Assembly: GCF_006439055.1 (NCBI RefSeq)
Contig: NZ_RCZC01000009.1
Location: forward strand, 63,993 to 127,992
Direction of reading: 5' to 3'
DNA length: 64,000 nucleotides
Source of the DNA: Sphingomonas glacialis
GTDB lineage: Bacteria; Pseudomonadota; Alphaproteobacteria; Sphingomonadales; Sphingomonadaceae
The notes beneath the pieces were generated by a model. That model had not been told where the DNA came from. It ran no database searches and worked only from the letters and a program-made list of their open reading frames with translations. This document shows positions 1-8,612 of the stretch, piece by piece. Within the stretch, counting starts at the first letter, position 1, and each line of letters starts with the position of its first letter. The position numbers and the translations under genes are program-made.

Positions 1-375
1 GTCGAGGACGCCGATTCGCCGACCCCCGCGCCGCTGGTGCATGCGATCCTGTGGGGCATGAACGTCGCGACCACCGGCCTCGCCGAGGGCGCGATCGCGG
101 CCGATGGCGCGGCGGGTGCGATCGGGATCAACTCGTTCCTGTCGCAAGGCTGGCTCGCGCCCGATCCGCCCAGCGGGCATGGCGAGCATCGCTACGTCTT
201 CCAGCTGTTCGCGCTCGATTGCTTGCCCGAGGATCTCGGCGACGGGCCGGGGCGTGGCGCGGTGCTCAACGCGATGGCGGGGCATGTGATCGGCGCGGGG
301 ATTCTGACCGGGCTGTATTCGCGCGGCGAGGTGGTCGATGCGCCGGTGGCGACCGGGGGGCCGGCGGTCGCGTAA
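1..375 (+). CDS. YbhB/YbcL (PEBP/Raf-kinase-inhibitor-like) family protein, 3' part
   Basis: The reading frame is open from the window edge to a TAA at 373-375, so only the C-terminal ~124 residues are present. The stretch GHGEHRYVFQLFALD matches the conserved PEBP core around the anion-binding pocket (GxHRYxFxLYALD in the family), and the upstream EDADSPTPAPLVHAILW matches the DPDAPxPxxHW block. Bacterial YbhB/YbcL proteins are small, mostly cytoplasmic or periplasmic proteins of poorly defined ligand specificity, so no precise role is assigned. The start and any signal peptide are outside the window. Confidence 0.8.
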   Translation, partial: VEDADSPTPAPLVHAILWGMNVATTGLAEGAIAADGAAGAIGINSFLSQGWLAPDPPSGHGEHRYVFQLFALDCLPEDLGDGPGRGAVLNAMAGHVIGAGILTGLYSRGEVVDAPVATGGPAVA

Positions 376-380
376 CGCAA

Positions 381-519
381 TCCTCCCCCGGGCACCGGGG
401 GAGGTGGCAGCCGCAGGCTGACGGAGGGGGCCTCTCCGCGAGCGCACCGCTCGTGGCGCGGCCCCCTCCACCCTTCGCTAAATGCTCAGGGTCCCCCTCC
501 CCCGCTACGCGGGGGAGGA
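381..519. repeat. Intergenic palindromic repeat, CCTCCCCCG type
   Basis: This convergent gap between the PEBP gene and ppc contains several inverted G/C-rich arms. One is cctcccccgctacgcggggg next to the ppc stop codon; a related cctcccccgggcaccggggg lies at the left end. No gene is visible. It resembles the other dispersed palindromes in this window in size and composition and may also act as a bidirectional terminator. Confidence 0.6.
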
Positions 520-3198
520 TTATCCGGAATTGCGCAGCGCGGTCGCGATCGCGTTGATCGACAGCAGGATGCCTTCGCCGATCCGCTCGTCCTCGTCGCC
601 CGCGCGGCGGCGCTTGATCAGTTCGATCTGGAGCAGGTTGAGCGGCTCGATATAGGGCAGCCGCAGCCTGATCGACGCGTCGAGCGCGGGATGCGCCTCG
701 AGCAGCCGCGACTGGCCGGTCACCGCGAGCAGACCGTCATGCGCCTGCTGCCACCCCGTCACGATCCGCGGGAAGATCGCATCGGCCAGCGCCCGGTCCT
801 CGACCAGCGTCGCGTAGCGGGCGGCAATGTCCATGTCGGACTTGGCGATGACCTGCTCCATATTGGCGAGGCTCGCGGCGAAGAACGGCCACCCTTGCGC
901 CATTTCGGCGAGCAGGCCCTTGTCCTCGAAAGCGTCGAGCGCCTGGCCGACGCCGTACCAGCCCGGCAGCATCACGCGCGCCTGCGCCCAGCTGAAGACC
1001 CAGGGAATCGCGCGCAGATCCTCGATCTTGTCGGACTTGGTGCGGCTCGCCGGGCGGCTGCCGATCTTGAGGCCGGCGATCTCGACGATCGGCGTCATCT
1101 GCCGGAAGAAGGTGCGGAAGCCCTCGGTTCCATACACCAGGTCGCGATACGCCGCGAAGGCCGAGGCCGAGAGCGTGTCCATCGCCGCCGAGAAACGCTG
1201 CGTATCGGCGGCCGACAGCGCATCGGGTTCGAGGCTGGCGAGCAACGTCGCCGAGGCCATCGCCTCGAGATTGGTGATCGCACTTTCGCGCGTGCCGTAT
1301 TTGCCCGCGATCACTTCGCCCTGCTCGGTGATGCGGATGCGGCCCTGGACGGTGCCCGACGGCTGCGCGCGGATCGCCGCGAAGGCCGAGCCGCCGCCGC
1401 GCCCGACCGCACCGCCGCGGCCGTGGAACAGCTGCATGCCCACCCCGGCCCCGGCGAACACGCCCTTCAGCGCGGTCGAGGCCTTCGACAGGCTCCAGGT
1501 CGAGGTGAGATAGCCGCCATCCTTGTTGCTGTCGGAATAGCCGATCATCACTTCCTGGAAGCTGCGCGCCGCGGTGATGCCGCGCACCTCGGGGAGCGAG
1601 AACCATTCGGTCATGATGCCGGGCGCGGCCTCGAGATCGCCGATCGTCTCGAACAGCGGCACTGCCATGATCGCGGCACTCGGGTTCTCTCCCCCGCGGT
1701 AGAGGCCGACTTCCTTGAGCAGGATGTTGAGCTCGAGCAGGTCGGACACCGATTGCGCCATCGAGACGATATGCTGGACGATGCACGCCGGGCCGTATGT
1801 GGCATGCGCGTCGGCCGCGGCGCGGACGATCGCGAGTTCGGACTTGGTCTCGTCCGAATAATCGGCGAACGGGCTGGCGAGCGGACGCGCGTTCGACAGT
1901 TCGTGGCGCAGCAGCGAGACACGCTGCGATTCGTTGAGCGACAGGTAATCGCCCTCGACGCCCGCCACCTTGAGCAGTTCGGCGACGACGCGCTCGTGGA
2001 CGGCGCTGTTCTGCCGAAGGTCGAGCGTGGCCAGATGGAAGCCGAAGGTCTCGCACGCGCGGATCAACCGGCCGAGCGCCCCGCCCGACGACAGCGCGCC
2101 GCCATCGTGGCGCAAGGCGCGCGCGATCGTCACGAGATCGGCGCGGAACGCCTGCGGATCGGGATAGCGCTCGCCCTTGAGCGCAGCGGCACGCGGCGCG
2201 GGCTTGCCGGTCAGCGCGAGATGCGTCGCCGCGAGGCGGGCATAGATTCCCGACAGCGCGCGGCGATAGGGTTCGTCGCTGCGGCTCTCGGCGGTGTCGC
2301 CGCTGGCATTGGCGAGCGCGATCACCGCATCGTCGGCGGGTGCAAGCTGGGTCGATATCGACAGTTCGGCGCCGAGCGCATGGACCGCATCCATATAGTA
2401 ACCGAGCACCGCCTCACTCGCCTTGGCGAGGGCTGCCTTGAGGCTTTCGGCGGTGACGAACGGATTGCCGTCGCGGTCGCCGCCGATCCAGCTGCCGGGT
2501 TTGAGGAAGCTCGGCACACGCTCGCCGAGTGCGCGGTCCCAGCGCTGATAGAGCGCAGGAAGCGCGGGCAGGAAGACGTCGCGGAGATAGGAGAGGGCGA
2601 TCTCGACTTCGTCGGTGACGTAGAGCCGCTCGCGCCGCAGTACGCGGGTTTGCCACAGCAAGGCGATCTGGCGCAGGATCGCTTCCTCGACATCGTCGCC
2701 ATCGGGGGTTTCGGTCACCTCGGCATCGCGCAGCCGCATCAAGGCGGCGATCCGGTTGCGGTGATCGATCATCGACTTGCGGCGCACTTCGGTCGGGTGC
2801 GCGGTGAGTACCGGGGCGATCAGCGTGTGGCCGAGCAGGTCCATCACCTGCGCCTTGTCGATCCCCTCGCCGGCGAGGCGTTCGAGCGCGGCGGCGACGT
2901 CGGCGCCCTGCTCGGCGGTGACGCCCTGGCGATCCTCGGCCAGATTGGCGAGCATCGAGAAGAGCATGAAGCCGCGCACGAAATCGAGTGTCTCGTCGAG
3001 GTTCAGCGCGTCGAGCCCGAGATCGCTCTCGGGACCGCTGTCGCCATTTTTGGTCCGGTGCCGATCGACCGAGGCGGTGCGGATCGATTCGGTCCGCGCG
3101 TAGAGCGCTTCGCCGCCATAATTGCGGATCACGTCGCCGAGCAATTTGCCCAGAAAACGGATGTCGGGATTGTTTGCGATTCCGGGGAGGTCAGCCAT
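520..3198 (-). CDS. ppc: Phosphoenolpyruvate carboxylase
   Basis: Predicted cytoplasmic enzyme of 892 residues that carboxylates PEP with bicarbonate to oxaloacetate, replenishing the TCA cycle. The two classic signatures are present: LTAHPTEVRRKS with the catalytic His at about residue 134, and the Gly-rich loop FHGRGGAVGRGG. GGDRDGNPFVT and a C-terminal NSG (usually NTG) also fit. The length is normal for the family. The start ATG at 3196-3198 (MADLPGIANN) was chosen over upstream in-frame codons because the 40 residues before it are low-complexity Arg/Pro with no family character. It is transcribed toward the PEBP gene, with a palindromic repeat between the 3' ends. Confidence 0.97.
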   Translation of the reverse strand: MADLPGIANNPDIRFLGKLLGDVIRNYGGEALYARTESIRTASVDRHRTKNGDSGPESDLGLDALNLDETLDFVRGFMLFSMLANLAEDRQGVTAEQGADVAAALERLAGEGIDKAQVMDLLGHTLIAPVLTAHPTEVRRKSMIDHRNRIAALMRLRDAEVTETPDGDDVEEAILRQIALLWQTRVLRRERLYVTDEVEIALSYLRDVFLPALPALYQRWDRALGERVPSFLKPGSWIGGDRDGNPFVTAESLKAALAKASEAVLGYYMDAVHALGAELSISTQLAPADDAVIALANASGDTAESRSDEPYRRALSGIYARLAATHLALTGKPAPRAAALKGERYPDPQAFRADLVTIARALRHDGGALSSGGALGRLIRACETFGFHLATLDLRQNSAVHERVVAELLKVAGVEGDYLSLNESQRVSLLRHELSNARPLASPFADYSDETKSELAIVRAAADAHATYGPACIVQHIVSMAQSVSDLLELNILLKEVGLYRGGENPSAAIMAVPLFETIGDLEAAPGIMTEWFSLPEVRGITAARSFQEVMIGYSDSNKDGGYLTSTWSLSKASTALKGVFAGAGVGMQLFHGRGGAVGRGGGSAFAAIRAQPSGTVQGRIRITEQGEVIAGKYGTRESAITNLEAMASATLLASLEPDALSAADTQRFSAAMDTLSASAFAAYRDLVYGTEGFRTFFRQMTPIVEIAGLKIGSRPASRTKSDKIEDLRAIPWVFSWAQARVMLPGWYGVGQALDAFEDKGLLAEMAQGWPFFAASLANMEQVIAKSDMDIAARYATLVEDRALADAIFPRIVTGWQQAHDGLLAVTGQSRLLEAHPALDASIRLRLPYIEPLNLLQIELIKRRRAGDEDERIGEGILLSINAIATALRNSG

Positions 3199-3244
3199 GC
3201 CGCGATGCTGCATTGCGGCAGCAGCGCGGTCAATCGCCTGTCGG

Positions 3245-3643
3245 TTATTTCGCCGCGGTCGTCGCGGATGCGGCGTCGGCGGCGTCCTCGGCTTTGCGCG
3301 CGGTGCTGCTCTCGACATTGGTCAGCAGGCCGTCGTGATTGCTATCCTCACGGTCGAAGCGCGCAAGGCTGCCGCCGATGAATTCGCGGTGCGAGATCTT
3401 GCCGTCATGATCGGCATCGAGCGCGTTCAGCCGCTTGGCATATTTCACCGGGACCTCGGACTGTTCGATCGCGCCGTCGAGGTTGCGGTCTAGCCGGGTC
3501 CAGCGTGCTTCGAGCGCGGTTTCGTATTCGGCGCGCTTGAGCAGCGTCGGCGGCACGAAATTGGCAGCATATTCGTCATTGTTCGGCTTGGATTCGCATC
3601 CTGCCACCAGCAACAGACAGGTCGTGATCATCAGCCGGCGCAT
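3245..3643 (-). CDS. EF-hand domain lipoprotein
   Basis: A 132-residue protein beginning MRRLMITTCLLLVAGC, a short signal peptide ending in a lipobox (VAGC, Cys16), so it is probably lipid-anchored in the periplasm. Three EF-hand-like loops follow at about residues 52-63 (DRNLDGAIEQSE), 76-87 (DADHDGKISHRE) and 100-111 (DSNHDGLLTNVE with the preceding acid). These are typical Ca2+-binding loops. The start at 3643 has a good ribosome site (AAGGGAG). A longer in-frame extension overlaps the HNH gene and was rejected. The role is unknown; periplasmic calcium binding is an inference from the loops. Confidence 0.85.
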   Translation of the reverse strand: MRRLMITTCLLLVAGCESKPNNDEYAANFVPPTLLKRAEYETALEARWTRLDRNLDGAIEQSEVPVKYAKRLNALDADHDGKISHREFIGGSLARFDREDSNHDGLLTNVESSTARKAEDAADAASATTAAK

Positions 3644-3707
3644 CGGTTTCTCCCTTTGCAGGGGTGAACGGCGCGCAAGGGCGATCGTTCCGGCCCCGTT
3701 GACGGAC

Positions 3708-4274
3708 TCAGGCTTCGAGTTCGACGTCCCAATAGAGCCAGTCGTGCCAGGTATCGTGGAGGAAATTGGGCGGATAGCGCCGGCCATGTTCCTGTAGCTG
3801 CCAGCTCGTCGGGCGAATCGCGTCGATATGGAGCGGCATCCCCGCCTGTTTCGGTGTGCGCCCACCCTTTTTGAGGTTGCACGGCGAGCAGGCGGTCGCG
3901 ACATTTTCCCACGTCGTGCGGCCGCCTTGTGCGCGCGGGACGATATGGTCGAAGGTCAGGTCGTTACCCGCACCACAATATTGGCAGACGAACTTGTCGC
4001 GCAGGAACAGGTTGAAGCGCGTGAAGGCGGGGAAGGCGCTGGGCCGGACATAGGATTTGAGCGCGATCACCGAGGGCAGTTTGATCCGCTGCGTCGGGCT
4101 GCGCACCTCGCGCTCATATTCGGCGACGATGTCGACGCGGTCGAGGAACACCGCCTTGATCGCGGTCTGCCACGGCCAGACCGACAGCGGATAATAGCTC
4201 AACGGGGTGTAGTCCGCGTTGAGCACGAGCGCGGGACAGCCATCGGGGTGGCGGATCAGATCGGGATGGTACAC
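3708..4274 (-). CDS. HNH endonuclease
   Basis: A 188-residue protein with a C-terminal HNH domain. Visible elements are the zinc ligand pair CQYC (residues 97-100), the catalytic core FDHIVPRAQGG (Asp109-His110) and the second pair CSPC (129-132). The N-terminal part (VLNADYTPLSYYPLSVWPW) is typical of a widespread single-copy bacterial HNH protein whose physiological role is not settled. It starts at GTG 4274, supported by a strong AAGGAGGGG ribosome site just upstream. It is divergent from gluQ. There is no neighbouring methylase or phage gene, so restriction or homing activity is not suggested by context. Confidence 0.9.
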   Translation of the reverse strand: MYHPDLIRHPDGCPALVLNADYTPLSYYPLSVWPWQTAIKAVFLDRVDIVAEYEREVRSPTQRIKLPSVIALKSYVRPSAFPAFTRFNLFLRDKFVCQYCGAGNDLTFDHIVPRAQGGRTTWENVATACSPCNLKKGGRTPKQAGMPLHIDAIRPTSWQLQEHGRRYPPNFLHDTWHDWLYWDVELEA

Positions 4275-4342
4275 TTCGGCCCCTCCTTTACCACTGAGTG
4301 GCGCTTCCTGCGGGGCTTCAAGCCCATTAGGATGACGCTGTC

Positions 4343-5371
4343 ATGACAGCGCTACCCGTCTTTTGCGATTTCAGCACGACGACCGACTCGCGGTCAAGTG
4401 CGCGCATGCCATCCGTCGTCACGCGTTTTGCGCCGAGCCCGACGGGTCGGCTGCATCTCGGCCATGCCTTTTCGGCGATCCTGGCGCACGATCGCGCGCG
4501 TGCTGCGGGCGGGCGGTTTCTGCTGCGGATCGAGGATATCGACGGCACCCGCAGCCGCGCCGAGCATGTCGCGGCGATCGAGGCGGATCTGCGCTGGCTC
4601 GGATTGGGGTGGGACGGGCCGGTGCTGTTCCAGTCGTCCCGGCTCGATGTCTATGCCGCCGCGCTCGAGCGGTTGCGGGGGATGGGGTTGCTCTATCCGT
4701 GTTTCTGTACGCGCGCCGAAATCGCGGCGAGCTTGAGCGCGCCGCATGGGCCCGAGGCGGTGTATCCGGGGACGTGCCGGGGGCTGCACGACGATATGCG
4801 CGCGGCGCGGATGGTACGCGGGGATCGGTTTGCGTGGCGCATCGATATGGCGAAGGCGGTCGCCCTCACGCCTCCCCTCCCTGGAAGGGAGGGGCTGGGG
4901 GTGGGGCGGCCCGAGGCGGACGTTGCGCTCCACTACGGGCCGACCCACCCCTCGATCCCCTCCCTTCCAGGGAGGGGAGGCGCGGCGGCGCTCGTATGGA
5001 CCGACGAAATCGCCGGCACCGTCGTCGCCGATCCGCTCTCGCACGGCGACGTCATCCTCGCGCGCAAGGACGCGCCGGCCAGCTATCACCTCGCGGTGAC
5101 GATCGACGATTCCGCGCAGGACGTCAGCCACGTCGTGCGCGGAATCGACCTGTTCGCCGCGACGCATGTCCACCGCCTGCTGCAAGTGCTGCTCGGGCTA
5201 CCGACGCCGACATATCACCACCACGCGCTGATCGCGGACGCCGATGGCACGCGGCTCGCCAAGCGCACCAACGCTCCCACGCTCGAACGCCTGCGGCTGG
5301 CGGGCGAGGACGGGGCATCGGTGGCGGAGCGATTGCGCGCGGGCATTGGCTTTATCGCGGTGAATGCCTAG
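4343..5371 (+). CDS. gluQ: tRNA glutamyl-Q(34) synthetase GluQ with in-frame palindromic insertion
   Basis: A truncated glutamyl-tRNA synthetase homologue that attaches glutamate to the queuosine base at position 34 of tRNA-Asp; no anticodon-binding domain is present. It has TRFAPSPTGRLHLGHA (class I HIGH-like signature), LLRIEDIDGTRSR, zinc-ligand cysteines in YPCFC and PGTC, and LAKR near the C-terminus as the KMSKS equivalent. Residues about 176-213 are encoded by a 114-bp inverted repeat (4869-4982) that keeps the frame; the family normally has only a short linker there. The ATG at 4343 was chosen for its AGGATG ribosome site. ATG 4406 (MPSVVTRF) begins where homologues usually begin and is an alternative. 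Confidence 0.92.
   Translation: MTALPVFCDFSTTTDSRSSARMPSVVTRFAPSPTGRLHLGHAFSAILAHDRARAAGGRFLLRIEDIDGTRSRAEHVAAIEADLRWLGLGWDGPVLFQSSRLDVYAAALERLRGMGLLYPCFCTRAEIAASLSAPHGPEAVYPGTCRGLHDDMRAARMVRGDRFAWRIDMAKAVALTPPLPGREGLGVGRPEADVALHYGPTHPSIPSLPGRGGAAALVWTDEIAGTVVADPLSHGDVILARKDAPASYHLAVTIDDSAQDVSHVVRGIDLFAATHVHRLLQVLLGLPTPTYHHHALIADADGTRLAKRTNAPTLERLRLAGEDGASVAERLRAGIGFIAVNA
4869..4982. repeat. 114-bp palindromic repeat inside gluQ
   Basis: Two long arms face each other. The left arm runs from 4869 to about 4906 and the right arm from about 4944 to 4982, and they are near-perfect reverse complements built around ccctccctggaagggagggg. The length of 114 bp is exactly 38 codons and contains no stop in the gluQ frame. 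A related intergenic copy is at 9491-9597. Confidence 0.9.
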
Positions 5372-5380
5372 ATTGATGCG

Positions 5381-5620
5381 ATGAGCACATTTCTCACCAT
5401 CCTGCTGGTCGCCGCGATGATTGCGGTGGTTGTCGTCCTTGTGCGCGGGCTGGTGGTTTTCCTGCTCGGCGCCAGCCAGGATCTGCGCGACGGGACGTCG
5501 AGCGATCGCGTGTCCGCTTCGTCGATTCAGTCGAACAAGATGATGCAATATCGCGTTATGTTCCAGGCGATCGCGATCTTCCTCGTCGTCCTGCTGATGT
5601 GGCTCGCCGGCAAGAGCTGA
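5381..5620 (+). CDS. HIG1-domain twin-transmembrane protein
   Basis: A 79-residue protein with two hydrophobic helices (about 3-30 and 55-76) separated by a polar loop containing SSIQSNKMMQYRVMFQ, which resembles the HIG1 (hypoxia-induced) domain loop. Bacterial members are inner-membrane proteins, some linked to cytochrome oxidase assembly. Nothing in this window links this copy to a particular complex. It lies 10 bp after gluQ and 26 bp before the cobalamin adenosyltransferase, probably in the same transcript. Confidence 0.75.
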   Translation: MSTFLTILLVAAMIAVVVVLVRGLVVFLLGASQDLRDGTSSDRVSASSIQSNKMMQYRVMFQAIAIFLVVLLMWLAGKS

Positions 5621-5645
5621 GCCGCTCGCTTTCGGGGGATCCGTC

Positions 5646-6245
5646 ATGGTCAAGCTCAATCGAATCTACACCCGTACCGGCGATGACGGCACAACCGGTC
5701 TCGTCGACGGATCGCGCACGCCCAAGGACGCTGCGCGGATGGCGGCGATCGGCGATGTCGATGAGGCGAACAGCACCATCGGCGTCGCGGTGGTCGCGCT
5801 GCGTAACGGCGGGATCGAACTCGCCTGGCTGCCGGCGTTGCTCGAGCGGATCCAGAACGACCTGTTCGATCTCGGCGCCGACCTCGCGACGCCCGGCGGC
5901 GGGGACGGCGGTGCGGATTTCGCGCCCAACGACATGGCGCTGCGGATCGTCGCGTCGCAGGTCGCGCGGCTCGAAGACGAGATCGACCGGATGAACAGCG
6001 AGCTGAGCCCGCTGACGAGCTTCATCCTGCCCGGCGGTACGCCTGCTGCGGCCGCGCTGCACGTCGCGCGTGCGACGGTTCGGCGCGCCGAACGCGCCGG
6101 CGTGACGGCGGCGCGCGAGGTCGCGATCAACCCGCTCGCGCTCGCCTATCTCAACCGATTGTCGGATTATCTCTTCGTTGCGGCCCGCGCAGTGAACCAA
6201 AACGCGGGTGGCGACGTTCTTTGGCGACCCGGCGCGACGCGATGA
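5646..6245 (+). CDS. Cob(I)yrinic acid a,c-diamide adenosyltransferase (PduO type)
   Basis: A 199-residue ATP:cob(I)alamin adenosyltransferase that makes the adenosyl form of B12. It shows the PduO-family N-terminal motif YTRTGDDGTTGL (ATP binding), the helix LPGGTPAAAALHVARATVRRAER, and the C-terminal RLSDYLFVAAR motif. No other cobalamin biosynthesis genes are in the window, so salvage or repair of cofactor for B12 enzymes is the likely role. It is preceded closely by the HIG1 gene and followed by egtB after 64 bp. Confidence 0.93.
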   Translation: MVKLNRIYTRTGDDGTTGLVDGSRTPKDAARMAAIGDVDEANSTIGVAVVALRNGGIELAWLPALLERIQNDLFDLGADLATPGGGDGGADFAPNDMALRIVASQVARLEDEIDRMNSELSPLTSFILPGGTPAAAALHVARATVRRAERAGVTAAREVAINPLALAYLNRLSDYLFVAARAVNQNAGGDVLWRPGATR

Positions 6246-6309
6246 GCTTCACAGCCTCGCCGGATCTGCCTCCTGCCGAGGGATGCGGGGTATACGGGGG
6301 ACTGGGGAC

Positions 6310-7575
6310 ATGACGATGCAAGTGCAGATTGCCCCCAAGCCTGACCCCGCCGATCTGGCGACCCGCTTTGCGTCTGTGCGCGCGCTCACCGTCGCCTTGG
6401 TCGCGCCGCTGTCGGATGCCGATGCGACCGCCCAGTCGATGGACGACGCCTCGCCCGCCAAATGGCATCTCGCGCATACGACGTGGTTTCTCGAAACCTT
6501 CGTGCTGCGCGATTTCGTTGCGGGCTATACGCTGTACGACGATCGCTTCCCGTTCCTGTTCAACAGCTATTACGAGGCCGAGGGGCAGCGCCATGCGCGC
6601 AATCGGCGCGGGATGGTGACGCGACCGGCGCTAGACGAAATCCTCGCCTATCGCGCGCATGTCGATGCTGCCGTGCTCGCCGCCTTGCCCGATCTGCCCG
6701 ATGGCGCGCGCGCGCTGATCACGCTCGGCTGCCACCATGAGGAGCAGCATCAGGAACTGCTCGTCACCGACATCCTGCACCTGATGGCGCAGAATCCGGT
6801 CGAGCCTTCGGTGTGGCCCGCGCCGCGCAAGGTGCCCGTGGCGATGCCCGCGCGGATCGGCTGGATCGAGGGCGCGGCCGGTATCGCTGAGATCGGCCAT
6901 GACGGCGACGGCTTTGCCTTCGATGCCGAAGCGCCGCGCCATGCCACGCTGCTCGCGCCGCACGCGCTTGCCGACCGCACCGTGACCAACGGCGAATGGG
7001 CCGCGTTCATCGCCGATGGCGGCTATGCCGAACCGCGCCACTGGCTATCGGACGGCTGGGCCTGGGTGAAGCGCGAGCGGATCGTCGCGCCGCTCTATTG
7101 GGAGCAGACCGATGGCGGCTGGACTCGCTTCGGGCTCGACGGCCGGCGCGCGATCGATCCTGCGGCGCCGGTGACGCATGTCAGTTTCTACGAGGCGGAC
7201 GCCTATGCCAGCTGGGCTGGCGCGCGGCTGCCGACCGAAGCCGAGTGGGAAGCCGCGGCGAGCGCATACGATTCGCTCGGCGGCAACCAGATGGATGCTG
7301 CGGGCCCGGTCGAGCCGCGCCCCTCGCCCGGCGGCCCGGCTTTCTTCGGCGACGTGTGGGAATGGACCGGCAGCGCGTTCCGCCCCTATCCCGGCTTCCG
7401 CGTTATCGAAGGCGCCGTCGGCGAATACAACGGCAAGTTCATGAGCGGCCAGTGCGTGCTGCGCGGCGGTTCGTGCGCCACGCCGCGTGGGCATTTGCGC
7501 GCGAGCTATCGCAATTTCTTCTATCCGCATCAGCGCTGGCAATTCACCGGCGTGCGCCTCGCGAAAGATCTCTGA
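6310..7575 (+). CDS. egtB: Ergothioneine biosynthesis protein EgtB
   Basis: A 421-residue non-haem iron sulfoxide synthase that joins trimethylhistidine (hercynine) to a thiol donor. The N-terminal DinB-like part has WHLAHTTWFLETF and the iron-ligand motif HHEEQHQEL. The C-terminal formylglycine-generating-enzyme-like part includes ARLPTEAEWEAAA, FFGDVWEWT and RASYRNFF. The ATG at 6310 is taken as the start because the upstream in-frame extension overlaps the cobalamin adenosyltransferase and lacks family features. It ends one base before egtD, so the two are translationally linked. EgtA, EgtC and EgtE are not nearby. Confidence 0.95.
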   Translation: MTMQVQIAPKPDPADLATRFASVRALTVALVAPLSDADATAQSMDDASPAKWHLAHTTWFLETFVLRDFVAGYTLYDDRFPFLFNSYYEAEGQRHARNRRGMVTRPALDEILAYRAHVDAAVLAALPDLPDGARALITLGCHHEEQHQELLVTDILHLMAQNPVEPSVWPAPRKVPVAMPARIGWIEGAAGIAEIGHDGDGFAFDAEAPRHATLLAPHALADRTVTNGEWAAFIADGGYAEPRHWLSDGWAWVKRERIVAPLYWEQTDGGWTRFGLDGRRAIDPAAPVTHVSFYEADAYASWAGARLPTEAEWEAAASAYDSLGGNQMDAAGPVEPRPSPGGPAFFGDVWEWTGSAFRPYPGFRVIEGAVGEYNGKFMSGQCVLRGGSCATPRGHLRASYRNFFYPHQRWQFTGVRLAKDL

Positions 7576-7576
7576 C

Positions 7577-8554
7577 ATGTTGAAGCAGGAAATCGAGGAC
7601 GGCCAGGCGTCGCTGGCCGATCCGGCGTTTCGCCAGGACGTATTGCGCGGCTTCGATGCGCATCCGCGCGCGATCCCGGCGCGCTGGTTCTATGACCGGG
7701 CGGGGTCGGAGCTGTTCGAGCAGATCACCGACCTCCCCGAATATTATCCGACGCGCACCGAAACCGCGATTCTGCGTGATTGCGCATCCGATATCGCGAC
7801 GCGGGCGGGCGCGGGCCGGGCAGTGGTCGAATTCGGTTCGGGATCGTCGACCAAGACGCCGATCCTTCTGCAGGCGGTGGCGCCTTCTGCTTATGTCCCG
7901 ATCGACATTTCGGGCGATTTCCTGCGCGAATCCTCGGCGGGCCTGGCCTCTGCCTTTCCCGGCCTGACCGTGCTGCCGGTCGAGGCCGATTTCATGCATC
8001 CGATCGCGCTGCCGATGCAGGTCGCGCAGACGCCCAAGCTCGGCTTCTTCCCCGGATCGACGATCGGCAACATGATCCCGCATTCCTCGGTCGATCTGCT
8101 CCGCGCGATGAAGGAATCGCTCGGCGAGGGCGCCATGCTCGTGATCGGGATGGACCGGATCAAGGATCCCGCGACGCTCGAGGCGGCGTATGACGATGCG
8201 CAAGGCGTGACCGCGGCGTTCAACCTCAATTTGCTGACGCGGATCAACCGCGAGCTTGCGGGTACGATCCCGGTCGAGCAGTTCCGCCACCGCGCGATCT
8301 GGAACGACGATCGTGCGCGGATCGAGATGCATCTCGAAGCGACGCAGGACGTGTCGTTCACGATCGAAGGCCGCCCCTTCACGATGGCGGCGGGCGAGAC
8401 GATCCACACCGAGAACAGCCACAAATACGGTGCACGCGATGCTCGGATCCTGCTGCGCGCCGGCGGCTGGACGCCGATCGCCGAATGGACCGATGCCGAG
8501 GGCAAGTTCGCGGTGATCCTGGCCGAAGCGCAGGCGGCACGGCTCGCACCGTAG
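7577..8554 (+). CDS. egtD: L-histidine N(alpha)-methyltransferase EgtD
   Basis: A 325-residue SAM-dependent enzyme that trimethylates histidine to hercynine, the substrate of EgtB. Supporting features are PARWFYDRAGSELFEQIT, the SAM-binding VVEFGSGSSTKT loop, FFPGSTIGN, and ENSHKY near the C-terminus, all characteristic of the family. The ATG at 7577 follows the egtB stop by one base. Reading continues in frame upstream but only as an egtB shadow. The egtB-egtD order is a common minimal ergothioneine operon. Confidence 0.96.
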   Translation: MLKQEIEDGQASLADPAFRQDVLRGFDAHPRAIPARWFYDRAGSELFEQITDLPEYYPTRTETAILRDCASDIATRAGAGRAVVEFGSGSSTKTPILLQAVAPSAYVPIDISGDFLRESSAGLASAFPGLTVLPVEADFMHPIALPMQVAQTPKLGFFPGSTIGNMIPHSSVDLLRAMKESLGEGAMLVIGMDRIKDPATLEAAYDDAQGVTAAFNLNLLTRINRELAGTIPVEQFRHRAIWNDDRARIEMHLEATQDVSFTIEGRPFTMAAGETIHTENSHKYGARDARILLRAGGWTPIAEWTDAEGKFAVILAEAQAARLAP

Positions 8555-8612
8555 GACCTTCCCCGCCGCGCCAAATCCGCTATCGACGCGTCAAACGGAT
8601 AGGAGCGGACGC

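Noticed and set aside
691..3381. Long open frame on the plus strand opposite ppc
   Set aside because: It is an antisense shadow caused by GC-rich codon bias; composition is Arg/Ala/Gly-rich with no domain, and ppc on the other strand is certain.
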